Shown piece after piece: positions 55,204 to 63,383 of a stretch of DNA of 64,000 nt. A program made the translations under genes and the position numbers. The stretch is from Pseudoxanthomonas mexicana (GTDB lineage: Bacteria; Pseudomonadota; Gammaproteobacteria; Xanthomonadales; Xanthomonadaceae). Where the stretch lies: positions 1 through 64,000 of the forward strand of contig NZ_LSIF01000025.1 in assembly GCF_001556105.1 (NCBI RefSeq). Direction: 5' to 3'. Below the pieces are notes generated by a model. The model searched no databases and was not told the DNA's origin. It was given only the letters and a program-made list of their open reading frames with translations. How positions within the stretch are numbered: position 1 is the stretch's first letter; each line of letters starts with the position of its first letter.

Positions 55204-57234
55204 CTAGGTGTCTTGCGTCTTGGCCCATCGCGCCAGGTTTTGCTTGATCTGATCGATGTCTGCCCACGGATCGGCACGGCGCCGACGCAGTTTGTCCAGG
55301 GCTACGTCCATGGTGAACGCATTGGCCGCCTGCAATTTGCCCAGCTCGCTCCAGGCCAGGGGCATGGCTACCGGCGCGCCAGCCCGCGCACGAAGCGAAT
55401 AGGAGGCCACCGCGGTGGCACTTCGACCATTGCGTAGGTAGTCGATGAAGATGCGCTTGTCCCGCAACTTTTTGCTGGCCGTGGCCACAAACCGCGCAGG
55501 CTCGGACTGGGCCAGGGCCTCGGCAAAGCCACGAGCAAAGCGTTTGGTCAGGTCCCAATCGCATCCGGGATTGAGCGGGACGACCACATGCAATCCCTTG
55601 CCGCCTGAAGCGCGCAGAAAGGATTCAAGCGAGAGCTGGGAGAGCAGCTTGCGGATGTCGCTGGCTGCCTGCTTCACCTCGGCAAAGGGCACTTTAGGAC
55701 CCGGGTCCAGATCGAAAATCACACGGTCTGCGCGCTCAGGTTTTTTGGCGTGTGATCCCCACGGATGGAACTCCAGCGTATTGAACTGGACCACTTCCAT
55801 CAGGCCGGGGACATCGTCCACCACCAGATAGTCGGCTTTTTCGCCCGACTCTTCTTTGAGTTTGACCGTGGACACGCGCGTCAAACCAGCGGTGTGGTGG
55901 CGCTGGAAGAAGCACTGCTCGGTGACGCCGGACGGGCACCGGATGAGCGACAGCGGCCTGCCCTTGATCTGTGGCAACAGCAGATCTGCCACGGCTTGAT
56001 AATAGTTCCAGACCTGCTGCTTGGTGATGCCACTGTCGGGGAACAGCACCTTGTCCGGACTGGTCAACTCCGGCATCGATGCCTTGGAGGCCTTTGTTTT
56101 TGTTTTAGTCTTCGGCTTGGCTGTCGCGCTCGTCTTAGCCGTGGTCGTTGCCACCTTGGCGCTGGCAGCTGTTTTTGCGACCACTTTGGTCGGTCTCGAA
56201 GCCTTTGCGGTGCCGGCGCGTTTGCGGGGAGTGGACGTGCGGTCTGAATCGTTCAAGTCGGAGATCTCCTTGTCCTGGCGCACGGCTTTGAGGGAGGGCT
56301 GTCGCAGCAGTTGTTGACGCCCAATACCGCGGTAGAACACCTCCACCACAAAGCGGGGCGCAAACCACGTCGCGGTGCGCAGATCGGTGTCAGTCGTGCC
56401 CACGTAGGCCGTAGGGGTGGTGCTACCTGCCTTTCCCAGCTGCCGAGTGACTTCGCGCATCAGGGTGTCGGAGAACCCCGATCCCACCCGGCCCACGTAA
56501 CGCCAGCCGTGTTCCGGATCCGGCTTGGCCAGCAACAGCGAGCCAAAGCCAGTGCGCGAGCCCTTGGGTTGGGTGTAACCCACCACGGCGAATTCATCGC
56601 TGGCCAGATGCTTGGTCTTGCGCCAGTCATCGCTGCGGCCAGGCTGATAACCGCGATCGGCTCGCTTGGAGATGATGCCCTCAAAGTGCTGCTCGGACGC
56701 CATCTGGTAGGCCTGCGCCCCCGGCCCCACCACGTGGCTGCTGTAGGCCAGTGGCGGTTTGGGCTTGCCCAGGATGCGTTGAAGCAACTGCTTGCGCTCA
56801 AGCAACGGCGCATCAGCCACGTCGATACCGTCCACGTGCAGCAGATCGAACAACGTGTAGATAAGCGGCACGGCACTATCGCCCGAGAGTGTGGACTGCA
56901 GCAGGTTGAAGTCCTGCTTGGTGCCCTTGCCGGCGATGAGCTCACCATCAAGGCATGCCGAGCGAAGGCCTAGCGCCTGGACCGCCTTCACGATGCCGGG
57001 CAGTTTCCCGGTCCATTCAATGGCATTACGCGACCACAAGCGTACCTTTCCGGCCTTGACCGTGGCCAGAATGCGGTAGCCATCCCACTTGATTTCATGG
57101 ACCCACTGCTCGCCTTCGGGCGCTGCCTCTCCCAGCTTGGCCAGCTGGGGCTCGAACGCGCTGTTGGGCGCAGGTGCTTTCCGGGCATTGGGCAGTTTGG
57201 CCGCTAAGGCGGCGAGATCTTTGGCAGTGGCCAT
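55204..57234 (-). CDS. ligD: ATP-dependent DNA ligase LigD (ligase-polymerase)
   Basis: 676 residues from ATG 57234; the longer frame upstream covers the DUF3606 gene. The adenylation domain with nucleophile Lys49 in HEIKWDGYR and the OB domain (WFAPRFVVEVFYRGI) come first. A Lys/Thr/Ala-rich linker (about 340-410) follows, then the primase-polymerase domain with LFPDSGITKQQVWNYYQAVAD, DRVIFDLDPGPKVPF (metal Asp pair) and SGGKGLHVVVPL. The 3'-phosphoesterase domain of many LigD proteins is absent. Works with Ku to seal double-strand breaks. Confidence 0.95.
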   Translation of the reverse strand: MATAKDLAALAAKLPNARKAPAPNSAFEPQLAKLGEAAPEGEQWVHEIKWDGYRILATVKAGKVRLWSRNAIEWTGKLPGIVKAVQALGLRSACLDGELIAGKGTKQDFNLLQSTLSGDSAVPLIYTLFDLLHVDGIDVADAPLLERKQLLQRILGKPKPPLAYSSHVVGPGAQAYQMASEQHFEGIISKRADRGYQPGRSDDWRKTKHLASDEFAVVGYTQPKGSRTGFGSLLLAKPDPEHGWRYVGRVGSGFSDTLMREVTRQLGKAGSTTPTAYVGTTDTDLRTATWFAPRFVVEVFYRGIGRQQLLRQPSLKAVRQDKEISDLNDSDRTSTPRKRAGTAKASRPTKVVAKTAASAKVATTTAKTSATAKPKTKTKTKASKASMPELTSPDKVLFPDSGITKQQVWNYYQAVADLLLPQIKGRPLSLIRCPSGVTEQCFFQRHHTAGLTRVSTVKLKEESGEKADYLVVDDVPGLMEVVQFNTLEFHPWGSHAKKPERADRVIFDLDPGPKVPFAEVKQAASDIRKLLSQLSLESFLRASGGKGLHVVVPLNPGCDWDLTKRFARGFAEALAQSEPARFVATASKKLRDKRIFIDYLRNGRSATAVASYSLRARAGAPVAMPLAWSELGKLQAANAFTMDVALDKLRRRRADPWADIDQIKQNLARWAKTQDT

Positions 57235-57286
57235 ACGGCGGGACGCTAAGGACGAAAGAAGGGGGCTCGCTAGCTGGGGGCGCGGG

Positions 57287-57466
57287 TCACTTCCTGCCCA
57301 GGTGCTCGCGAACGGCCTGCGCGCTATTGCCGACGGCCTCGACCACGGACCGGAGTTTTGCGGGCGTGATCTGCAGGGCCTTGGTCCAGTACTGGACCTC
57401 ATAGTCTTCGTTGAGGTTGATCCGATCGCGGTCAGGGGAACCGGTCTTGCTCTTGTCATCAGCCAT
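57287..57466 (-). CDS. DUF3606 small protein
   Basis: 59 residues, ATG 57466 with CGAGGGCAATGCG upstream. The sequence MADDKSKTGSPDRDRINLNE then DYEVQYWTKALQITPAKLR and VGNSAQAVREHLGRK is the DUF3606 signature (a DYEV-WTK-L motif). Many proteobacteria carry this protein beside stress genes. It ends 52 bases before the ligD start on the same strand, so the two are likely co-transcribed. Confidence 0.85.
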   Translation of the reverse strand: MADDKSKTGSPDRDRINLNEDYEVQYWTKALQITPAKLRSVVEAVGNSAQAVREHLGRK

Positions 57467-57587
57467 CGCATTGCCCTCGGGTTGAGTGCCCTATTTGGTA
57501 CACGCCAGACTGTGGAGCGCCCGTGATGGAATTGAGCACAAACCGGTTGCCACACCGTATCCACACTGTCTGGTCTAGGGTGACACC

Positions 57588-58313
57588 ATGCGACGATTCG
57601 TCCAGGCCATTGCGACGCGGGACGCCCTACCGGCGAGCCTTCCCGACGTGCTCGCTGATGCGCTGGTTCACGGTGCCGACCACTACAACATTGCCAAGGG
57701 CAAGACCGCCCTGGTGTTGGCCATCAACGCCGACAAGAAGCTGTGCGTAGCCCCGATGACGTGGGGGCTGGTACCGCGGTGGTCCAAGCAGGCCTCCACG
57801 CCCTACACCACTGTGACGGCACGGCTGGAGCGGGCGCCCAAGAGCCGGATTTTCAGCCAGGCATGGAAGGAGCGGCCCTGTCTGGTCCCGATGACCGGCT
57901 ACTACAAGTGGGATCGGCAGCGGAAACCGGCCTGGCCGCATTTCATCCAGCGGCGCGATGGCAATGCCTTGCTAGCCGCCGGTCTGTGGGAAACCTGGGA
58001 GGGCGAGGATGGAAGTTTCCTGCACAGCTTTGCCATCCTCACCGCGCCGAACCTGGTCATTCCCCCACCGCTGACGCAGGACGGCCCCGTTTTCCTTGCG
58101 ATGGCTGACGCGTTGGCGTGGGTACGTGGGTCTATCACCTCACCGCGCACCCTGCTGCGTCGTGCCGACCAGCCGCAGCTGGAGAGCTATCCGGTGTCGC
58201 GTGCGATTCGGCGGGTGGAAGAAGAAGGCTATACGCTGCTGGAGCCGGTGGATCCGGATGACCAGGCGTCCTTCTCGTCCGGTGAGGAGGATGACTATGA
58301 TGAAGACGAGTAA
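57588..58313 (+). CDS. SRAP (YedK/HMCES) family protein lacking catalytic residues
   Basis: 241 residues. The SRAP fold is recognisable (HYNIAKGKTALVL, MTWGLVPRWS, SRIFSQAWKERPCLVPMTGYYKWDR, GLWETWEGED, SYPVSRAIRRVE). However, against YedK/HMCES the catalytic Cys2 (MCGRF) reads MRRF; the Asn of NAR is Thr77; the Glu of GYYEW is Lys107 (GYYKW); and the active-site His (IHDRRP) is replaced (LTQDGP). It should not form the abasic-site cross-link. An acidic tail (SSGEEDDYDEDE) is added. Perhaps a non-catalytic DNA-binding paralogue; true catalysis elsewhere. Confidence 0.8.
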   Translation: MRRFVQAIATRDALPASLPDVLADALVHGADHYNIAKGKTALVLAINADKKLCVAPMTWGLVPRWSKQASTPYTTVTARLERAPKSRIFSQAWKERPCLVPMTGYYKWDRQRKPAWPHFIQRRDGNALLAAGLWETWEGEDGSFLHSFAILTAPNLVIPPPLTQDGPVFLAMADALAWVRGSITSPRTLLRRADQPQLESYPVSRAIRRVEEEGYTLLEPVDPDDQASFSSGEEDDYDEDE

Positions 58314-58351
58314 GCCCCACCTTTCCTGCCCCCCTGTTTAAGAGCGGCTCC

Positions 58352-59275
58352 ATGGCACGAACCGAACCAACAGAATCTGTGGTGGATTGTGTGATCGTGG
58401 GCGGCGGCCCAGCAGGGCTGACGACTGCGACCTATCTACGTCGCTTCCACCGCTCGGTGGTCGTGATCGATGACGGGCGTAGCCGGGCCAGTTGGATCCC
58501 CACCACGCACAACTGTCCGGGCTTTCCCCAAGGCGTCTCAGGCAATGAGCTGCTGGAGCGCTTGCGGCTTCAAGCCACCGGGTATGGGGCCTGTCTGGAG
58601 CGGGCAACGGTGGAGCGTATCCACGCGGCAGGCGAGGACTGGGTGGTGAGCACTGCTGATCGCCAGTGGAGCGCGCGCGCCCTTGTCCTGGCCACCGGCG
58701 TGGAAGACGTCTTGCCGTCGCTGAGTCGCCAGGAAAGTACAGAAGCGCTAGGCAAGGGATTGTTGCGGCTATGCGCAATTTGCGACGGTTACGAGGCGAC
58801 CGACTGCCGGATCGGGGTCATCGGGCCTCTGGAAGACGCGCTGGCCCATGCGTGCTTCCTGCGCGCCTTCTCCGCGGATGTGACGGTCATTCCTACTGCC
58901 TCGGGTGAGGCATCAACGCAAGCCCGGCAGCGCTCTCAGCATCTAAATATCGCCACCCTACCCCCTTTGGCGGCACTCTCCTTCGCCGAGGCCCACGCGC
59001 AGGTGCGGGATGAGGCAGGAGGCCAGCACCGATTCGATACGGTCTATGTGGCTATGGGCGCACCCGGGCGCGTGAGCTTGGCGCAGCGGCTTGGCTTAAG
59101 CGCCGGTCTCAAAGGCGAGTTGGTCACTGACGACGCCATGCAGACTTCGCTCTCAGGGGTCTATGCCATCGGGGATGTCGTGACGGACTTGAATCAGATC
59201 TCTGTCGCGTTCGGACATGCCGCGATTGCCGCCACCACGATCCATCGACGGCTGCCTGACAACCCACGGCGATAA
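58352..59275 (+). CDS. Thioredoxin-reductase-like NAD(P)/FAD flavoprotein
   Basis: 307 residues. FAD motif VDCVIVGGGPAGLTTATYLRRF, a second Rossmann segment (IGVIGPLEDALAHACFLRAF), redox-active CAICDGYEATD in the TrxR position (usually CATC), and the C-terminal FAD motif GVYAIGDVVTDLNQISVAFGHAAIAA. It probably reduces a thioredoxin or other disulfide partner that is not encoded nearby. The NADPH-binding GxGxxG loop is degenerate (GPLEDALA), so cofactor use may differ. Confidence 0.85.
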   Translation: MARTEPTESVVDCVIVGGGPAGLTTATYLRRFHRSVVVIDDGRSRASWIPTTHNCPGFPQGVSGNELLERLRLQATGYGACLERATVERIHAAGEDWVVSTADRQWSARALVLATGVEDVLPSLSRQESTEALGKGLLRLCAICDGYEATDCRIGVIGPLEDALAHACFLRAFSADVTVIPTASGEASTQARQRSQHLNIATLPPLAALSFAEAHAQVRDEAGGQHRFDTVYVAMGAPGRVSLAQRLGLSAGLKGELVTDDAMQTSLSGVYAIGDVVTDLNQISVAFGHAAIAATTIHRRLPDNPRR

Positions 59276-59367
59276 CGTTTGCCTGCCGCGTTGCAGCATG
59301 CGCGGTCAACGAAACATTCACGTTTGCGCCTCTAGCCTAAACACTTCATCAAGCGTCGTAGAACGCC

Positions 59368-60540
59368 ATGACTAATGAGTCGGATGTGGGTGGGGAAACG
59401 CAGTTGTCATCTGCTTTGGAAGATGAGGTACGGCAGTTCCGGCTGTTACTCAACGGGGTCACCGATTACGCGATCTACATGCTCGATAAGGACGGGCATA
59501 TCAAGACGTGGAACCAAGGCGGCGAGCGGATCAAGGGCTATTCCCCCCAGGAAATTGTGGGATCTCACTTTTCGCGCTTCTATACCCCTGAAGATGCCGC
59601 CAAGGGAGCGCCCCAGCGCGGATTGGACACCGCGCGGGAACAAGGGCGCTTTTCGGCCGAAGGCTGGCGCGTCCGCAAGGATGGCACGCGCTTTTATGCC
59701 AGCGTGGTTATCGATCCCATCTGGTCCGAAGGCGAGCTCATCGGCTATGCAAAGGTCACCCGCGACATTACCGAACGCATGGAGACCCAGCGTTTGCTGC
59801 ATGACGCCCAACAATCCCTGGCGCAAGCCCAGAAGATGGAAGCCATCGGCAAACTGACCTTGGGTCTGGCCCATGATTTCAATAATCTGCTGGCCGTGGT
59901 GATCAATGCCTTGGACTTGATCACAATGCGGGTGAGCGATGACCCTCGTCTAACGCGCAACGTGGAAGCGGCACTCCGCGCTGCAGAACGCGGCACCCTT
60001 CTGACGCGGCAACTGCTGACCTTCGGTCGCGGCCAGAACCTCACGCCCAGGCGCGAGGATGTGAACCAGATCATTCGGGAGATGGCCGAGCTGTTGCGGC
60101 GCAGTTGTCCGGAGAACATCGAGCTTGGGTATGCGTTGGGTGACGGATTGCCCGTCATCGAAGTCGACAAGACCCAGCTGGAAGCAGCTGTGCTCAACAT
60201 GGTGGTCAACAGTCGCGATGCGATGCCACAGGGCGGCTCGATTCTGATCACAACCGGTACACAAGTGGTGTCGGATCCTGCAGGCCCGTCAGCACACGCA
60301 CAAGAGATGTTGTTTGTCAGTGTTGAAGACAATGGTGAAGGGATCCCGGCCGAACATCAGCAACGCGTGTTCGAGCCCTTCTTTACCACCAAGGAAATCG
60401 GCAAAGGCAGCGGCCTTGGCATGAGCCAGATATTTGGATTTGCCTCCCAGTCCGGCGGGCACGCCGCCTTGAAGAGCGAGGTGGGTCAAGGCACCACCGT
60501 ATACGTGTACTTGCCACTGACAAGGTCCAGCGCACCATGA
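59368..60540 (+). CDS. PAS sensor histidine kinase
   Basis: 390 residues. One PAS domain (about 25-140; ITDYAIYMLDKDGHIKTWNQGGERIKGYSPQE, YASVVIDPIWSEGELIGYAKVTRDITERME), a short coiled coil, HisKA with LTLGLAHDFNNLLAVV, and HATPase (NMVVNSRDAMPQGG, VEDNGEGIP, GSGLGMSQIFGF). No membrane segment. Its stop overlaps the downstream response-regulator start by ATGA; the pair resembles the AHDFNN kinase plus single receiver units of Xanthomonas stress signalling. Confidence 0.92.
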   Translation: MTNESDVGGETQLSSALEDEVRQFRLLLNGVTDYAIYMLDKDGHIKTWNQGGERIKGYSPQEIVGSHFSRFYTPEDAAKGAPQRGLDTAREQGRFSAEGWRVRKDGTRFYASVVIDPIWSEGELIGYAKVTRDITERMETQRLLHDAQQSLAQAQKMEAIGKLTLGLAHDFNNLLAVVINALDLITMRVSDDPRLTRNVEAALRAAERGTLLTRQLLTFGRGQNLTPRREDVNQIIREMAELLRRSCPENIELGYALGDGLPVIEVDKTQLEAAVLNMVVNSRDAMPQGGSILITTGTQVVSDPAGPSAHAQEMLFVSVEDNGEGIPAEHQQRVFEPFFTTKEIGKGSGLGMSQIFGFASQSGGHAALKSEVGQGTTVYVYLPLTRSSAP

Positions 60541-60890
60541 AAGTCTTGCTGGTAGAAGACGAAACCGACCTGCTCTCGCTCGTATCGGAAGCCTTGGACC
60601 ATTACGGGGTGGCGGTGACGGAAGCCGAGTCCGGTGGCAAGGCGCTGGAAGCGTTGGGCCGCGGTGATCAGTTCGATGTGCTGGTCTCCGATATCGCCAT
60701 GCCTGGCAATCTCTCCGGAATTGATGTGGCCTATGAGGTGCTCAAGGCCTATCCCGACATGCGGATCATCCTGACCTCAGGTCATCCGCTGTCCAACTTC
60801 TCACCCTTGCCCGAGAACACCCACTTCCTGCCCAAGCCCTACAGAGTCAAACAGCTGATGGATCTGCTCAACCGGCACTCTGCGACATGA
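60537..60890 (+). CDS. Single-domain response regulator
   Basis: 117 residues, a receiver only (VLLVEDETDLLSLVSEALD, Asp in VLVSDIAMPG, Thr/Ser in RIILTSGHPL, Lys in FLPKPYRVKQL). Translationally coupled to the PAS kinase. Closely similar in layout to the regulator at 5912-6331. No DNA-binding output, so it probably passes phosphate or binds a partner. Confidence 0.9.
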   Translation: MKVLLVEDETDLLSLVSEALDHYGVAVTEAESGGKALEALGRGDQFDVLVSDIAMPGNLSGIDVAYEVLKAYPDMRIILTSGHPLSNFSPLPENTHFLPKPYRVKQLMDLLNRHSAT

Positions 60891-60988
60891 CGAAAGGTCC
60901 AAATCATCACCACCGTGAAACAACAGATAACAAAGCTCCGCCTGCCACGGCCAAGGCGCGGCGTCGCGGTATAACGCGCACGCTTTAT

Positions 60989-61044
60989 CCCAGAATCATG
61001 TGGATGAGCAGCGGGCCGAGCGGAAAACCCAGGATCATGTGGAT
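60989..61044. repeat. Pair of 17-bp direct repeats, candidate transposase-binding sites
   Basis: CCCAGAATCATGTGGAT (60989-61005) and CCCAGGATCATGTGGAT (61028-61044) differ by one base and are 39 bases apart, in a gene-free stretch between the response regulator and tniQ stops. Repeated short sites near the tni genes are typical of TnsB/TniA-binding arrays. Whether they mark an element end or an internal site cannot be decided here. Confidence 0.5.
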
Positions 61045-61129
61045 ATGTAGTGCACTGACTCAATGCCTGCCGACTAGGATGCTGGATCTATCTCAGTCGC
61101 ATGTGTGATGGCATGCTCCAGCGGTGACG

Positions 61130-62473
61130 CTACCCGCGTGGGACTATCCCTAGTTGATCCATAATCCATCGGGCATCCTCGATCGTTTCGGCCTGCACAT
61201 GGGGCAGCGATCGGTCTCCCAGCGCTCTGGCGCGCTCTCTCAAGCGTGCGACCTGCCCGCTCACGTGTTGGCACCGAATGGCAGTCCACTGGAAGGTGTG
61301 TGATACGAATGCATTCCTGTTGGGAATGTTCGAGAAACCCGCGCTGGGTACGCTCGCCCGAACCGGCAGGTCCCAAAATGCCTGCGCTATCCGCCTCGCT
61401 GAGTTCTGGCCCATGAGCTGAGCTTGTATGTAAGCAAGCCAACTTACCGACAAGCACACGCCAAGATGCGACCCCTCATACGCGATCAGATCGACATCGT
61501 TAGACCAGGGCGCAAGATCCAGTCTATGGTGCTTATTTCGCGAGAGCCAGAGCCCGAAGCCAATACCACAGGGACATGAACAATCATCCTTCAGAACCTC
61601 GCTTCCCAACTCGTTTATGCAAGCGTGCCCGGACATCATCGCGATCGTGCGGACTTGACTGAGGATGCGTGAAATAGCCTCATGGTGTGTGCAATTCGAG
61701 CCTTTGGATACTTCCCAAAACCTTAGAAACCGGAAGTATCTCCCCAAAACCCTGCTTTGGGGAGAGCGATAAGTTATCCGCAGGGACTCGGCGAAGTAGA
61801 TGCGAACATCCATCGGCGATAGACCCAAGGGGCGAAGCGGACCTGCTTCCCAAGGCAGCCCAGCGATCCAGACATGCTCGGCCACCAAGCACGACAGTTT
61901 CTCGGCATCAAAAGGCGGCGAACTGCGCGGCTCCCGACGTTCTATGCGATATTGGAGACCATCTATCCGACTTCCACAACTGCAGTAAAAGGGCTCACGA
62001 TCAGAGAAGACGCGGTATAGGTTGTGATGGCCACAATAACGACAGAACTGCTCGAGCCTGACATTGTGCACAGGGCAGAACCAAAGTGCACGGTGCTGAA
62101 AGACCGCTAGGTGTTGCCCCTGCCGCATGCACTCCGGGCACCAGTGTATCTCTTGGCGCATCCATTTATGTGGTACGTCTTTCAAGTCCTGTCGAGCTTT
62201 GACCACGGCATGTTCAAGCAACGAATGCACTCCACTTTCGACCTGGATGTCCAACTGTGCTAGCCGGACCAGGACTGAAGGCAGATAGGTGCTCGAAGTT
62301 ACCCATGGCTCCCCGAAATCTCTTGCTAGTCGCTCGACGAATTGAGCAATGTCGTAGGCACGGCACAGATTGAATCGCGCGATCGCTGCGTACGCCCCGA
62401 ACAGGGAAGTGTTGTCCCAATGTTCGGGAAGATGAGGGACAAATCCCGCTGGCCGGGACAATTCAGAAGACAT
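61130..62473 (-). CDS. tniQ: TniQ/TnsD-family transposition protein
   Basis: 447 residues. The N-terminal TniQ domain has zinc-ligand clusters WCPECMRQGQHL, FCPVHNVRLEQFCRYCGHHNLY and FYCSCGSRI. The remainder is TnsD-like with further Cys (CSCPCGIGFGLWLSRNKHHRLDL). TniQ recruits target-site information to the TniB/TniA machinery. It overlaps tniB by 11 bases. Cargo in Tn5053/Tn7-type transposons lies on this side of the operon. Confidence 0.85.
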   Translation of the reverse strand: MSSELSRPAGFVPHLPEHWDNTSLFGAYAAIARFNLCRAYDIAQFVERLARDFGEPWVTSSTYLPSVLVRLAQLDIQVESGVHSLLEHAVVKARQDLKDVPHKWMRQEIHWCPECMRQGQHLAVFQHRALWFCPVHNVRLEQFCRYCGHHNLYRVFSDREPFYCSCGSRIDGLQYRIERREPRSSPPFDAEKLSCLVAEHVWIAGLPWEAGPLRPLGLSPMDVRIYFAESLRITYRSPQSRVLGRYFRFLRFWEVSKGSNCTHHEAISRILSQVRTIAMMSGHACINELGSEVLKDDCSCPCGIGFGLWLSRNKHHRLDLAPWSNDVDLIAYEGSHLGVCLSVSWLAYIQAQLMGQNSARRIAQAFWDLPVRASVPSAGFSNIPNRNAFVSHTFQWTAIRCQHVSGQVARLRERARALGDRSLPHVQAETIEDARWIMDQLGIVPRG

Positions 62474-63383
62474 GCACGCTCTGGAGCAATTCGGAAGTTA
62501 TCTTCATATCCGCACTGTCTGCGCCACGAACGTGAATGAAGAACGATGCCAAGAACCCAGCCACGCTGGACATGGCCACCACCGTGCCCACGCCAGGCAA
62601 GCGCTGCTGTTTGAGCTCGCGCCAGAACAGCGTGCTGTTACCGCCAAGCCGTCCCCCGCCCTCATAAAACTTGGGTAGCAGCAACTGCAGGTAGCTCAGG
62701 CCCGAACCGGCAGGAAACTCGGAACCGGCATCGATGGCCGCGAGCAGCGGCTCCAGTTCGGCAGCGTTCTGTATGCCCTTGAATTCATTTAAAGTGGCCA
62801 TAAAACGCTTTTCGAGATCCGAGCGTGCCGCCTTTAGTTGCTGCCGCTTCTCCTTCAGTTCGACCTGCCCGAACAGGACAACCGTGACCTTCACGCGGTC
62901 CCGGACTAAGCGATTGATGACCGACTTGAGCCAGGCGAACTCATTACAGCTCAGTTCTTGGGCCTCGTCGAAAATCAGGAACAGGTGCCGGGCTTCCCCC
63001 GACAAGGCCAGGAGCGCGCGATGCACCTGGGTACGCTTACCGGCCAGGTCCCTAGCAATCTTCGGCGCGTAGTCGATCTGGTTGAGGATCTCCGAGAGCA
63101 ATCGACCTTCAGCCGGATTGGTGTCTTCGACCACCTCAAAAATCAGCACGCCGCAGCCGGGCTTCTTTCGCTTCATCTCCACCAATAGCAGTTCGGCACA
63201 GGAACTCTTGCCCGCTAGCGGCTGGGCAAAGATGGCGGTGGAACCCCTCCCCTTGCGACCAAGCGCCCAGACACGTGCGAGGACGTCCTTGGCTGCGAGC
63301 GTGGGCAACACGGCCCGCTCGATAATCAGCGGATGCTCATCCCATACTTGATCACGCAAGCGGAGTATTTCTTCAATATCCAT
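62463..63383 (-). CDS. tniB: AAA+ transposition regulator TniB/TnsC-like
   Basis: 306 residues from ATG 63383 (CGGAGATCGCA upstream). AAA fold with P-loop FAQPLAGKSSCAELL (GKS kept but the first Gly of the usual GxxGxGK[ST] is absent), Walker B LFLIFDEAQELS, and VTVVLFGQVELKEKRQQ as sensor 1. ATP-dependent target-choosing subunit that bridges TniQ and TniA. It overlaps the upstream tniA stop by 11 bases. Confidence 0.85.
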   Translation of the reverse strand: MDIEEILRLRDQVWDEHPLIIERAVLPTLAAKDVLARVWALGRKGRGSTAIFAQPLAGKSSCAELLLVEMKRKKPGCGVLIFEVVEDTNPAEGRLLSEILNQIDYAPKIARDLAGKRTQVHRALLALSGEARHLFLIFDEAQELSCNEFAWLKSVINRLVRDRVKVTVVLFGQVELKEKRQQLKAARSDLEKRFMATLNEFKGIQNAAELEPLLAAIDAGSEFPAGSGLSYLQLLLPKFYEGGGRLGGNSTLFWRELKQQRLPGVGTVVAMSSVAGFLASFFIHVRGADSADMKITSELLQSVHVF

